From: JADJNW01 sp964526645
GTDB taxonomy: Bacteria > Bacteroidota > Bacteroidia > Chitinophagales > Saprospiraceae
Length of the DNA: 64,000 nucleotides
Direction of reading: 5' to 3'
NCBI GenBank assembly: GCA_964526645.1
Contig: CAZGJN010000004.1
Location: 1-64,000, forward strand
The translations under genes were made by a program, and so were the position numbers. The notes beneath the pieces are model-generated. The model made no database searches. It was not told the origin of the DNA and was given only the letters and a program-made list of their open reading frames with translations. Each line of letters opens with the position of its first letter. The stretch's first letter is position 1. This document shows positions 44,901 through 53,469 of the stretch, one piece after another.

Positions 44901-45845
44901 GAAGGTAGCAGCATTTCGTACTTCAAATATCTTCCAGGCAAAGCAGCCATTGGCATCTTTTATAATAACAGCGTATAGCCCACCCGAAAGATCGTTTTGA
45001 CAGAAAGTGGTCTGCGTATTGCTAATCGTAGGATTCAGAAGTACACTATTTGTCAAATCAATCGTAGCGAGATAGGCTTCAAAATTACTATTGTTGATAC
45101 CTGCCGGCAAAGGCAAAAAACCCCAAGCGCGGTAAGGCGGTACGCCTCCACTTACGAGGGCACAAACATTGGCGTTTCCACAAACAGGTTGGGCAATGGC
45201 GATGTCAATTTTGATAGGGCGCGGCTCTGTTACTTCCCATTTGCCAATACCATAGCAGATACCATTTACGCCGTACACTTGTACATTGTAAATACCTGCC
45301 TGGAGGTTTTTGATATCTTCTGTATTCGCAAAGAAGCCATTGGGGCCAGTCCACCTGAAAAAAATAGGTGCTACATCAATAGGAATGTCGAGATCAATTG
45401 AGCCATCATTACCATTGTTGCAAGTGACGTTTTTGACAGTGGCTTGTAGCAAGTAATCAAATACAGGAATACTAAATTCTACACTCGCCGTACAGCCCTG
45501 GGCATCTACTACCTTCACAGTATAGTTGCCAGGAGCCAGGTTTTGAAAGCACAGCGCCAGTCCAGTAGCTGTATCGTCTGCATTCTCGCCGTTCAGTGTA
45601 ATGATGTAAGGTGGTATGCCTCCTTGGATGTTCAGGCAGACCGTCGCGCCATCGCAATTCGGGAATGTATTGCCAATCGTTACCGATAGCTCACAATTCA
45701 GTACATCCAGATTACTTGTGACAGGTACATCGGTCATTTGTGCCATCGCAACCTGCGGAAGCATATTGCCGATAAACACCAGTAGAAGTAGTTGTCGGAT
45801 AAACCGACACCAAGCATGGGAACATTTGTTGGTAACAGAAATCAT
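41952..45845 (-). CDS. Giant SprB-repeat protein with T9SS sorting domain
   Basis: 1297 residues. A signal peptide covers about 1-35 (LLLLVFIGNMLPQVAMA). The body consists of about ten SprB-type repeats, each with C-x-GG-x-x-PY near its start and a 'NL.PG.Y.....D.N.C' end. In Flavobacterium such repeats occur in the gliding adhesin SprB. Two repeat kinds alternate: short ones (CNGAADGRITLQIGGGMAPY) and longer ones with a W-rich insert (GGTRPYRIYAWVHPNPT). After the repeats comes a domain near residue 1150 (SGERTKFSLRAYAGTSIQWQ). The last roughly 80 residues (VYPTVSNHLVTVRFG, LNSMGAVMLQEQ, GTYFVKIETRQHLETHRILVIK) form the T9SS tail. It is likely a surface adhesin or motility filament; the partner is unknown. 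Confidence 0.88.
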   Translation of the reverse strand: MISVTNKCSHAWCRFIRQLLLLVFIGNMLPQVAMAQMTDVPVTSNLDVLNCELSVTIGNTFPNCDGATVCLNIQGGIPPYIITLNGENADDTATGLALCFQNLAPGNYTVKVVDAQGCTASVEFSIPVFDYLLQATVKNVTCNNGNDGSIDLDIPIDVAPIFFRWTGPNGFFANTEDIKNLQAGIYNVQVYGVNGICYGIGKWEVTEPRPIKIDIAIAQPVCGNANVCALVSGGVPPYRAWGFLPLPAGINNSNFEAYLATIDLTNSVLLNPTISNTQTTFCQNDLSGGLYAVIIKDANGCFAWKIFEVRNAATFERRVEVKNLSCHGRMDGSICFKIGGGTPPYKNVLTAATGDTRSIEGESGCFDNLPAGEYMLTTTDGTGCSLSERVRVNEPAPLEAAFNITNQSCTEGTSGCLKVAGGTRPYRIYAWVHPNPTADVGFEIGFWDNGTPYIVGAERSTAFNFPPTSAANNFYCARNIPPGDYILLVVDANNCYEVVVVHIPPAGGLQASFEITSSICDESVSGCLNVSGGTRPYQIFVWRRLNPSNTDPAIHLEFDAAGNPRILNSDILPTDQMRFDPEDSDPSVPPYYRRCARNIPPGHYIIVIVDANRCYAILQVRIPPANPLRARFEITSQSCETGVDGCLYVEGGTMPYDIYVWRWNSPLTVIPQVRFDADGNPYIEDADRVENFPWGPAPAVLPYRRCANDIPPGFYWILVVDTNRCYTLLPIAIPDSTGLRLSAEVKHVSCNGAADGRITLQIGGGMAPYTIFFNETSNTGQVTDDLTVIFDNLEAGAYSIKVYDKNQCGGAITVLVKEPEPLIAEFQLRRPACDTAVGGCLNIKGGTRPYRVQIWRWITVTDTLPDVLFDETNNTYSITGAIPTDLILVPPTPGTNNNLWCIRHLPPGNYLFLVLDTNGCYFLLPVHIPPADTIHLRAEVTDPACNSTSGGTIKLHIAGGVPPYQIRFAGAARTTQDTMVLFENVLPGTYTITVYDDRQCTATISVIVNQGGIRSNLDYDPYGTFACVMPEGGVPPYKVEWLDLQTGQAISNDTCVQNLAPGAYWVTIFDNAGCSAQEWVIIDPQPCEGGIATVNPESIVSGERTKFSLRAYAGTSIQWQFRTEFTNWINIPGATSETYTTPPINTGTSKVIFVRAEVTCADGTVVYSTETAFKVRGNNLLRPIAAFEEDPQLFNPAFRLQELQTLASMAQPERWSAMVYPTVSNHLVTVRFGAFISGDTKVYLLNSMGAVMLQEQIDNAAEGETMELSVSQLAAGTYFVKIETRQHLETHRILVIK

Positions 45846-45995
45846 GATTGGATCGTTTTTGGATAAAAAATTTATTCCAAAAGTCGTTCAGAGGGAAGAA
45901 AACTACAATTTAAGATGTTTTAAAACGTAGGAGTCCGAAGTGAGATAAATAAATTGGATAAAAGAAGCGTGAAAATCAAAAGCATATAAAGGAGG

Positions 45996-46027
45996 GCTTT
46001 AGGAAACTTATGCAAGTTCCCTAAAGC
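45996..46027 (-). terminator. Hairpin after the THX gene
   Basis: A 14-bp stem with one G-T pair (45996-46009 with 46014-46027) and a 4-base loop starts four bases after the THX stop codon. Only a weak T-rich stretch follows, so it may act as a terminator or 3' stabiliser. Confidence 0.6.
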
Positions 46028-46030
46028 ATA

Positions 46031-46144
46031 TTACTCCTGGTTGTTCTTGGCAGCCAATACTTTTTTTACTTTTTTAGGGCGCGTTTTGCCATAACTGCCG
46101 CGCCAGATCTTGCCGCGCTTCGTTCTTTTATCACCTCTTCCCAT
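46031..46144 (-). CDS. 30S ribosomal protein THX
   Basis: A 37-residue, very basic protein, too short for usual gene calls: MGRGDKRTKRGKIWRGSYG, then KTRPKKVKKVLAAKNNQE. The opening GRGD(K/R)RT.RGKI.RG.YG.xRP is the THX signature known from Thermus and from many Bacteroidota, where it binds at the top of the 30S head. A strong -7 element (46197-46204) lies about 53 bases upstream and a hairpin follows the stop, so it is its own transcription unit. Confidence 0.92.
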   Translation of the reverse strand: MGRGDKRTKRGKIWRGSYGKTRPKKVKKVLAAKNNQE

Positions 46145-46196
46145 GGTATAAAATTTTAATGTTAAATAGTTTAATTTTTACAGTAGTGTAGGAGTG

Positions 46197-46204
46197 CAAA
46201 GGTA
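46197..46204 (-). promoter_or_regulatory. Bacteroidota -7 element TACCTTTG for THX
   Basis: Read leftward, TACCTTTG is an exact TAnnTTTG match between the GH3-type gene stop and the THX ATG. No TTTG lies at the ideal -33 distance. Confidence 0.5.
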
Positions 46205-46212
46205 TAAAACTT

Positions 46213-47712
46213 TTATAATTTAAACACCTGCAATGCTTCTGCAATTTTGCGATCGTTGCTCAGGCGAGGGACTTTGTTTTGCCCGCCGAGCTTGCCCTGG
46301 GTTTTCATATATTCCCGAAAGGCATTTTTTTGTAAAGGATTGATTTTCAAGGGCTGCAAAATTTTTCCTACAATTAAATCTTCGTAATAAATATTTTGCT
46401 TGATCATCGCGGCGTCCACTTTTGCTGCAAAAGCAGCCAGGTTGTCCGGTAGCGTATCAAATTCGATAAACCACTCGTGATAGGGGAGTTCTCCATTGGA
46501 AGGGTTGACTTGTGGGGCTACGGTGAATTCTACAATGCGGATTCCGGCTTCATTTGCCACCGAAAGAAGCGCTTCTTCCACTTCCTTTCCGATCACATGT
46601 TCTCCAAAAGCAGAGATAAAGTGCTTCACGCGCCCGCTCACTATGATTCTGTATGGATTTTTACTCACAAATTGTATCGTATCGCCAATATTATAGCCCC
46701 AGAGCCCTGCATTGTTATTGATAATCAAGGCATAGTTTACACCGATTTCCACATCTTTCAGCCAGATTCGAGTGGGATTTTCATTAAAAATTTCTTCTGC
46801 GGGTATAAATTCAAAAAAAATTCCGGAGTTGACATTCAACAGCAGCCCACGGTTATCCGGCAAATCTTGAAAGGCAATAAAACCCTCCGAAGCCGGGTAC
46901 GTTTCCACACTGTCGAGCCTTTTGCCAACCAATTCCTCCAATTGCGCGCGATAGGGTTCAAAATTGACACCGCCATACACAAACATAGAAAAATTAGGGA
47001 AAAGGTCTTTGACATACCGCTTGCCGCTGCGATCGAGCAAGCGTTCATAGTACATTTGCACCCAGGGCGGAATGCCGCTGATGAGGCGCATATCGGCTTG
47101 GATGGTTTCGTCCACGATACGCTCCAGCTTTGTTTCCCAATCTTCGATGATGTTCGTTTGGTAGCTCGGTAATTGATTGGTGCGCAGCCAGGCAGGTACT
47201 TCGTGATTCACGATACCTGACAAGCGACCGGTGGGAATGCCGCTCACCTCGTCCAAGGCAGGGCTGCCAGAAAGGAAGATCATTTTCCCATCCAGCCAGG
47301 AGCCTTTGCCTGTGCGGGCGTAAAAGTTGAACAAGGCATTGCGTGCTGTGCCAAAGTGATTGGGCATGCTGTCTTTGGTGAGTGGGATGTATTTCACGCC
47401 GGAGGTCGTACCGCTTGTTTTAGCGAAATATTTAGGTCTGCCGCGCCAGAGTACGTTGGTTTCCCCGTTTTTGATGCGTTCGATATAATTTTTGATGCCC
47501 TCGTAATCGCGGATTGGAACTTGCTCCCGAAAGGCTTCCTGAGTTTTGATCCGAGCAAAATCGTGGTCTTTTCCAAAAGCCGTTTGGAGACCACCCTGCA
47601 GGAGTTGGCGAAACACTTTTTCCTGAACAAGCACGGCATTAGCCGACCAAGAGGCGATGTCTCTTGCTATTTTTTTGGCGTAAGGTCTGAGCAGTGTAGC
47701 GCGAAATCCCAT
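46213..47712 (-). CDS. GH3-family acyl-adenylating enzyme
   Basis: About 499 residues from the ATG at 47712 (MGFRATLLRPYAKKIARDI). It belongs to the GH3 superfamily, relatives of the plant enzymes that couple jasmonate or auxin to amino acids through an acyl-adenylate. Visible landmarks are the nucleotide loop YFAKTSGTTSGVKYIPLT, VYGGVNFEPYRAQLEELVG, VETYPASEGFIAFQ (plant motif II analogue), YALIINNNAGLWGYNIGDTIQFV and the C-terminal VSGRVKHFISAFGEHVIGKEVEEAL. In bacteria the acid and amine substrates are largely unknown. It stands alone just upstream of the THX gene. Confidence 0.85.
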   Translation of the reverse strand: MGFRATLLRPYAKKIARDIASWSANAVLVQEKVFRQLLQGGLQTAFGKDHDFARIKTQEAFREQVPIRDYEGIKNYIERIKNGETNVLWRGRPKYFAKTSGTTSGVKYIPLTKDSMPNHFGTARNALFNFYARTGKGSWLDGKMIFLSGSPALDEVSGIPTGRLSGIVNHEVPAWLRTNQLPSYQTNIIEDWETKLERIVDETIQADMRLISGIPPWVQMYYERLLDRSGKRYVKDLFPNFSMFVYGGVNFEPYRAQLEELVGKRLDSVETYPASEGFIAFQDLPDNRGLLLNVNSGIFFEFIPAEEIFNENPTRIWLKDVEIGVNYALIINNNAGLWGYNIGDTIQFVSKNPYRIIVSGRVKHFISAFGEHVIGKEVEEALLSVANEAGIRIVEFTVAPQVNPSNGELPYHEWFIEFDTLPDNLAAFAAKVDAAMIKQNIYYEDLIVGKILQPLKINPLQKNAFREYMKTQGKLGGQNKVPRLSNDRKIAEALQVFKL

Positions 47713-47822
47713 GTCGTAGCATTCTGTGGCTGGCAAAGTTAGGGAATATTTTGATCTTGTGGAAACTGGATACTTTGATGCAATAGAATAGAGACAGGTT
47801 TGGCTCGAAAAATGTTAAAAAA

Positions 47823-47854
47823 TTTGTATAAATGTCTCACAGGTTCTTCCTTTG
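47823..47854 (+). promoter_or_regulatory. Promoter-like pair TTTG-N20-TTCCTTTG
   Basis: TTTG (47823-47826) and TTCCTTTG (47847-47854) with a 20-base spacer fit the Bacteroidota promoter with one mismatch in the -7 box. The receptor ATG is at 48014, so the leader would be about 150 bases. Confidence 0.5.
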
Positions 47855-47967
47855 TACTACGAAAGTTCTATCAAACACACTTTTTTGTTATTATAATTTG
47901 ATCCCTTTATAATTAGGACTCTGTGATATAACTGAGGCTACTCTATCTATTCTCTAAAGTAATCATT

Positions 47968-47986
47968 TTTAGATTTAAAGTCTAAA
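47968..47986. promoter_or_regulatory. Inverted repeat TTTAGA-N7-TCTAAA upstream of the TonB receptor
   Basis: A 6-bp palindrome with a 7-base spacer, 28 bases before the receptor ATG, downstream of the likely promoter. It could be an operator or merely reflect A/T richness; it does not resemble a Fur box. Confidence 0.3.
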
Positions 47987-48013
47987 TTTTTTGAAATATT
48001 TAATTTCGAAAAG

Positions 48014-50413
48014 ATGAAACATTGTATGACTTTGATCCTTTGCATATTGGGTCAATATTTGTTTGCGCAATCTACATTGAAGGGGACCGTTTTTTCCGAA
48101 AATAATGAAGTTCTTGAGGGTGCACATGTGAAATTGGAGGAAGCTAAATTGATCGCTACAACTGATAGATTCGGTACTTTCAGATTTCTCAATATCCCTT
48201 CTGGTGATTATACACTCACTATTTCTTACGTTGGTTATCGCACTTTTCAGAAAAAAGTTTCACTAAAAGGACAAACTATTTTTGAGGAGTCCATAAAAAT
48301 GATTCCATCAGAAAGCAGTTTGCGCGAAGTAGTTGTTGCTGTTGGGCGACAGATAGACGATATAGGCAGGCTACCTGAAGTACAAGGCACTTATAATTTT
48401 GCAGGCAAGAAAACAGAAGTTATTGAATTGGCACAAAAGAATGTTGCTGTTACAGAAAAATACGGCAGGCAGATTTTTGCTAAAGTTCCAGGTATATTTG
48501 TATATGACATGGATGGCACGGGCAATCAGTTGAATATTTCTACACGAGGACTTGACCCGCATCGAGGCTGGGAATTTAATATTCGAAAGGATGGCGCGCT
48601 CACAAATTCGGATATGTATGGCTATCCGGCCAGTCATTATAATATACCGATGGAAGCGGTAGAACGTATTGAATTGGTAAGGGGTACAGGGTCTTTGCAA
48701 TATGGCGCACAGTTTGGCGGCATGCTCAATTACGTTAGCAAACAACCCGACACAACCAGGCAACTTACTTTTGAAAGTGTCAACACCATTGGTTCTTATG
48801 GCTTAGTGAGTACTTACAATGGTATATCCGGCAAAATTGGTAAATTCAGATATTCTGGTTGGTTAAATAAAAAAAGGATAACGGGATACAGAGATAATAG
48901 CGATTCGCAATATAATGCGGAGGCTGTTACACTTTTTTATGATGTTAATAAAGATATTCATCTAAAGTTTGAGTATGCTCATTCCAATTATATCATTCAT
49001 TTAGCTGGTCCCTTGACCGATGCTATGTTTAAAGAGAATCCGCGCATGGCTACGCGCGCTAGAAATTATTATAACCCCAATATTCACGTTCCTTCTTTTA
49101 CTTTTGATTGGAGTATTGCACCAAATACACAATTGCACTTGCTGATTTCGGCTGTCATTGGTGACCGAAACAGTGTGATATTTGATAGACCTGCCACTAT
49201 TCCTGATTCCATTGTAACTGCTACATTTGAATATAACAACCGTCAGGTGGATATTGATAATTTTAATAGTTATACTACCGAGTTGAGAATTATGCAAGCT
49301 TATCCACTTTTCAAGCAATACAGCGTACTCACAGCTGGCGTACAGTATATGAATAATGATTTACATCGGCGACAATTGGGCAGAGGCACCACCGGAAGTG
49401 ATTTTGACCTGACGCTCGCAATACCTGGCTGGGGAAGAGATATGCATTATAAAACAAATAATATTGCGCTATTTTTAGAAAATAACTGGAAGCTCACCGA
49501 TAAGCTTTCGCTCAATACCGGCGTGCGAATGGAAATCGGAGAAACGGATTTAACGGGTTACACTTCTTACTATCCCAATGACGATTTTCCTAATACAATT
49601 GAGCACCGGTTTCCTTTATTCGGTGTGAGTACACAATACAATATAACAGAAAAAATTAATATTTATGCCGGTTGGTCGCAAGCTTACCGCCCTGTTATTT
49701 TCAAAGATATTGTACCCCAATCCATTTACGAGGTGTCAGACAAAAATCTTAAAGATGCTTATGGATACAACGCAGAGCTGGGCTTCAGAGGTAAGTGGAG
49801 ATTCCTGAATTGGGATATCACGGGTTTTTACTTACAATATAATAATCGCCTCGGCACTTTGGCACAAACCAATGCGGATAATAATCTTGTTATTTTCAGA
49901 ACCAATATTGGTGATTCCCGCACTGCAGGCCTTGAATTTTTCTTGCAAGGTAATTTCACGCTGGGCAGAAGATCGAATCTATCATTATATACTTCCACTT
50001 CCTACATGGATGCCCGTTACCAAAATGCTATCATAAAATCGGGTGACAAAAACGAGGATATTGATGGCAACAAACTGGAAAGCGTACCCGCCTGGATCAG
50101 CAGAAACGGTTTTACTTTTAATTATTGGCGACTGAGCTTATCGGCTTTGTACAGTTATACTGCTGATAGCTTTGCTGATGCGTTGAACACGGTGAATCCC
50201 TCTCCCACAGGAGCGGTGGGTTTGGTACCTTCGTATCAGTTGCTGGACTTAAATTTTGCTATTCGGCTAAATGATAAAGTAAAACTGCAACTAAATGGTA
50301 GTAATATTTTTGATGAGCAATACTTCACCAAAAGGCCACAATTCTATCCTGGACCCGGTATCTGGCCTTCCGATGGACGCACATTTTCGGCAACTGTTTT
50401 TATAAAAATATAA
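48014..50413 (+). CDS. TonB-dependent outer-membrane receptor (FecA/siderophore-like)
   Basis: 799 residues. Signal peptide 1-18. A carboxypeptidase-regulatory-like beta domain (about 20-105: LKGTVFSENNEVLEGAHVKL) is typical of Bacteroidota. The plug domain (about 130-240) includes KVPGIFVYDMDGTGNQLNISTRGLDPHRGWEFNIRKDG and VERIELVRGTGSLQYGAQFGGMLNYVSK. A 22-strand barrel follows, ending in the TonB receptor C-terminal box (LQLNGSNIFDEQYFTKRP, then RTFSATVFIKI). The plug resembles FecA-type ferric-citrate or siderophore receptors. No SusD partner follows, so a glycan role is unlikely. The substrate is inferred only. Confidence 0.88.
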   Translation: MKHCMTLILCILGQYLFAQSTLKGTVFSENNEVLEGAHVKLEEAKLIATTDRFGTFRFLNIPSGDYTLTISYVGYRTFQKKVSLKGQTIFEESIKMIPSESSLREVVVAVGRQIDDIGRLPEVQGTYNFAGKKTEVIELAQKNVAVTEKYGRQIFAKVPGIFVYDMDGTGNQLNISTRGLDPHRGWEFNIRKDGALTNSDMYGYPASHYNIPMEAVERIELVRGTGSLQYGAQFGGMLNYVSKQPDTTRQLTFESVNTIGSYGLVSTYNGISGKIGKFRYSGWLNKKRITGYRDNSDSQYNAEAVTLFYDVNKDIHLKFEYAHSNYIIHLAGPLTDAMFKENPRMATRARNYYNPNIHVPSFTFDWSIAPNTQLHLLISAVIGDRNSVIFDRPATIPDSIVTATFEYNNRQVDIDNFNSYTTELRIMQAYPLFKQYSVLTAGVQYMNNDLHRRQLGRGTTGSDFDLTLAIPGWGRDMHYKTNNIALFLENNWKLTDKLSLNTGVRMEIGETDLTGYTSYYPNDDFPNTIEHRFPLFGVSTQYNITEKINIYAGWSQAYRPVIFKDIVPQSIYEVSDKNLKDAYGYNAELGFRGKWRFLNWDITGFYLQYNNRLGTLAQTNADNNLVIFRTNIGDSRTAGLEFFLQGNFTLGRRSNLSLYTSTSYMDARYQNAIIKSGDKNEDIDGNKLESVPAWISRNGFTFNYWRLSLSALYSYTADSFADALNTVNPSPTGAVGLVPSYQLLDLNFAIRLNDKVKLQLNGSNIFDEQYFTKRPQFYPGPGIWPSDGRTFSATVFIKI

Positions 50414-50515
50414 AAACTTTAAACAACTGAAATCATATTTATATCAAAATCCAAAATTCGTAAAGCTATAAAAATCTAAATATTCCTATATGAAAAATTA
50501 CTCAGAGCTACTACC

Positions 50516-51559
50516 TTACCCCATCAGGCTTTCCAGCTTCGGTTTGTTTTTGATGGTGATAGCGCCATCTATGATATCAATGTAGCCATCCTCTTTAAAC
50601 TCTGTGAGCATCCGAATCACGCTTTCTTTGGCTGTGCCAACAATCCGTGCCAGATCATCGCGCAACACATTAAATTCTTTATTGCCTTCTTTTTCGCTGA
50701 GGAGGAGCAGTGCATCTGCTACTCGTTTGCGCACCGAATTGTAGGCGAGTTGGAGTAGTTGTTCTTCTTTTTCTGCAATGTTATTAGCCAGCATTTTGAT
50801 CAATTGCGAGGCGACATCCCGATTGGCGTACATCAAGGATTGAAAATCTTCCTTCGGGATCAGGCTTACTTCTGTATCTTCCAATGCTGCCGCTGATTCT
50901 GAGTACTTGGAGTCTTTTATCAAATCTACATAACCTATAAAATCACCATCTGTACTGATATGAACGATGTACTCTTTTCCATCTTCGTTGGTTTTAAAAA
51001 TCTTGATTTTACCGCTTTTCACAAAATAAAGGTATCGCGGATAATCACCTTCCTCAAAAAGAAGCTCTCGCTTTTTTAAAAACTTGATACGCCGGTCATT
51101 GGATAGTTTTTTCAATTCTTCATAGCCTCTTGCCTCATTAATAAAAGCGCTCAGCCCCTGCTCCGTTTTATCAAATTTCTTGCGCAAATACTCGCTTTTG
51201 CGCAAGCGCGTCTCGATCACATCCAATAATTCATCTTTATAAAAAGGCTTAGTGATGTAATCATCCGCGCCCAGATTCATACCCCTCCGGAAGTCAGATT
51301 TTTCAGCCTTTGCCGTCAAAAAAATAAAAGGAATATCAGCAGTATTGGTTTTTTTACTCAGTATATTTAAAACACCGAAGCCGTCCAGCTTTGGCATCAT
51401 TACATCGCATAAAATAAGATCGGGCTGCTCGCTTACAGCAATATCAACGCCAATGGTGCCATCTTCGGCTGTAAGCACTTCATAGCCAGATAGTTCCAGG
51501 ATTTCTTCGAGATTTTCTCTTACCTCTGCATTATCTTCAATGACTAATATTTTTTTCAT
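50516..51559 (-). CDS. Response regulator fused to a Crp/Fnr-type effector (REC-cNMP-HTH)
   Basis: 347 residues. Receiver domain 1-120, with acidic pocket Glu8/Asp9, phospho-acceptor Asp52 (LILCDVMMPKLDG), Thr82 and Lys104 all present. A linker follows, then a cyclic-nucleotide-binding-like beta-roll (about 155-245: KRELLFEEGDYPRYLYFVKSG). A C-terminal Crp winged helix covers about 275-340 (LRDDLARIVGTAKESVIRMLTEFKEDGYI). It has no N-terminal Cys cluster, so it is not an iron-sulfur FNR. The usual cNMP phosphate-binding Arg is not evident, so phosphorylation rather than cAMP may be the signal. It lies 116 bases downstream of the PAS kinase gene on the same strand and is its likely partner. 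Confidence 0.9.
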   Translation of the reverse strand: MKKILVIEDNAEVRENLEEILELSGYEVLTAEDGTIGVDIAVSEQPDLILCDVMMPKLDGFGVLNILSKKTNTADIPFIFLTAKAEKSDFRRGMNLGADDYITKPFYKDELLDVIETRLRKSEYLRKKFDKTEQGLSAFINEARGYEELKKLSNDRRIKFLKKRELLFEEGDYPRYLYFVKSGKIKIFKTNEDGKEYIVHISTDGDFIGYVDLIKDSKYSESAAALEDTEVSLIPKEDFQSLMYANRDVASQLIKMLANNIAEKEEQLLQLAYNSVRKRVADALLLLSEKEGNKEFNVLRDDLARIVGTAKESVIRMLTEFKEDGYIDIIDGAITIKNKPKLESLMG

Positions 51560-51675
51560 AATATTTTTCAGTATTAAGCAATTAAATAGTTGTATGTAAA
51601 TATTTTAAAATACTATTATTTTTTAAAATAAATGACTTGATTTAAAAAAACGTATTTTTAAGAATAGCTGCTCAT

Positions 51676-53337
51676 TTATTTTGTGTCCAAAGGAATGCTA
51701 ACATAAAAAGTGGTACCAAGGCCTGAGGCACTCTTGAAAGTTACTTCACCTTTCATCAGGTCAATATAGCGTTTTACGATATTCAATCCAAGCCCCGTAC
51801 CTTGAATATTTTCTACGTTGTGCGCGCGAAAAAAGGGCGTAAACAGGTACTGCTGCTCTGGTTCTGGAATACCGATACCATAATCTGTGATGATAATTTT
51901 TAACTCACTTTCGGTTGTAATCATTTGGCAATCAATCGGTTTTCCTTCTTCGGAATATTTAATTGCATTGGAAAGTAAGTTGAATAAAACGTTCTTCAGG
52001 ATTTTTTTATCCAAAAAGACGGTAGATACCTGCAACTCGTCCTTGCGGCGAATGGATTGTCCGGGCTTCAGCAAATCCTGAATTTCGTCTAAAGCTTCGT
52101 TACAAAACCCCGATAGATCAAAGGCTACCGGCTCATTGAGGATTTTCCCTTCTTCCAGGCGGCTCAATGATAGGAAGTCATTGAGGATGTTAGTCAGATT
52201 GGCAACAGCCGATTTGATTCTGTTGGTATGGCGAAGGCGCTTTTCTTGGTGTTCCTCTTTTTGGTACGCCTCGATCAAGTCAGCTGAAGATAAAATCGTG
52301 CTCAGGGGGGTTCGGAACTCATGCGAAGCCAGCGAAACAAAACGCGATTTCAATTCACTCAACTCTTTTTCTTTTGCCAAAGATACCTGTAGTTCCTGTT
52401 CTCTTTTGCGCAGGGCGGCCTCGGCAGTTCCCCTTTCTTGCACTTCGTACTTGAGTTGGTTGTTAGTTTCCAATAATTGATTGACGGCCTTGGCAAGCTC
52501 CTCAGTGCGTTGCTCTACTCTCTCTTCCAGTTCGGAATTGAGTCGAATAATGCGTTCTTCGGCTGCTCGTTGTTTGGTGATATCAATGCCGGAACTGATA
52601 GTGGATACTATCACGCCTGTGTCATCCCTGATCAGCGCGTTGTGCCAGGCGATGAGGCGTTTTTCACCTTGCCGTGTGATGATCTCATTTTCGTAGTAAT
52701 CTATTGATTCTGCATGCCCTTGTATCAATTGGTCAAACAGTTTTTTGGTACTTTCTTGTTGATTGGGTGCAATCACCAACTCGAACCAATTTTTGCCAAT
52801 GATGTCTTCTTCCTCATATCCCAATACCTCGCATCCTTTTCTATTGATCAGGGACACTTTTTGGTCTCGGGAGATAACCAAAAGGATGGTATTGGCAATA
52901 TCGAGGTAGCGCTGGGTACGTTCTTTTTCTTCGCGCAAGGCTTTTTCCGCTCGCTTTTGCTCAGATAGATCGTGCACGATACCTGTAAAAATGCGCCGAT
53001 TTTGAAATTGAACCTCGCTGATACTCAGTCGAAAAGGAAAACAAGTGCCGTCCTTTCGTTTCCCGTTTACTTCTCGCCCAATGCCTATGATTTTCTTTTC
53101 CCTTGTAAGGAGGTAATTATGAAGGTAATGATCATGTTCTGAATTATAAGGAGCTGGCATCAACATATTGACATTCTGACCAATCATTTCTTCATGGGTA
53201 TATCCAAATAGCTTTGCTGCTGCTGGATTGACCAACTCCATCCGCCCTTTGTCATCAATCGTAATGATGCCATCCGTAGCAGTTTCAATAATAGCGTTGA
53301 GCCGAAGAACAACCTCGGAGTAATCTGGATTGTGCAT
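51676..53337 (-). CDS. PAS-PAS histidine kinase, first PAS FixL-like (probable haem sensor)
   Basis: 553 residues from the ATG at 53337. PAS1 (about 10-128) follows FixL closely: GIITIDDKGRMELVNPAAAKLFGY, MLMPAPYNSEHDHYL and IIGIGREVNGKRKDGTCFP. His68 and Tyr71 correspond to the FixL haem His200 and Tyr203, and Arg88 to Arg220 at exactly the same spacing. The Arg206 position is Asn74. PAS2 is about 140-255, then a coiled coil (260-330), HisKA with His339 (SLASHEFRTPLS), and an ATPase domain with N-box NLLSNAIKYS, DYGIGIP and GTGLGL. There is no transmembrane segment, so it is a cytoplasmic sensor. Oxygen sensing is inferred from the FixL residues. Confidence 0.87.
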   Translation of the reverse strand: MHNPDYSEVVLRLNAIIETATDGIITIDDKGRMELVNPAAAKLFGYTHEEMIGQNVNMLMPAPYNSEHDHYLHNYLLTREKKIIGIGREVNGKRKDGTCFPFRLSISEVQFQNRRIFTGIVHDLSEQKRAEKALREEKERTQRYLDIANTILLVISRDQKVSLINRKGCEVLGYEEEDIIGKNWFELVIAPNQQESTKKLFDQLIQGHAESIDYYENEIITRQGEKRLIAWHNALIRDDTGVIVSTISSGIDITKQRAAEERIIRLNSELEERVEQRTEELAKAVNQLLETNNQLKYEVQERGTAEAALRKREQELQVSLAKEKELSELKSRFVSLASHEFRTPLSTILSSADLIEAYQKEEHQEKRLRHTNRIKSAVANLTNILNDFLSLSRLEEGKILNEPVAFDLSGFCNEALDEIQDLLKPGQSIRRKDELQVSTVFLDKKILKNVLFNLLSNAIKYSEEGKPIDCQMITTESELKIIITDYGIGIPEPEQQYLFTPFFRAHNVENIQGTGLGLNIVKRYIDLMKGEVTFKSASGLGTTFYVSIPLDTK

Positions 53338-53469
53338 TGTAATCGCCTGAGAATATTCGGGTTCAAAAAAACTGGTCTGAAAGTAGTAAAAAAATGACAA
53401 AATTTTTTGTTTGCACTGACAAAAATCACCATTGGGTTTTTTCTATTAGCTTACATTGCGAGGAATTGT

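Noticed and set aside
44625..45401. Long plus-strand open frames inside the SprB-repeat gene
   Set aside because: They mirror the repeat structure on the other strand and have no protein-like features.
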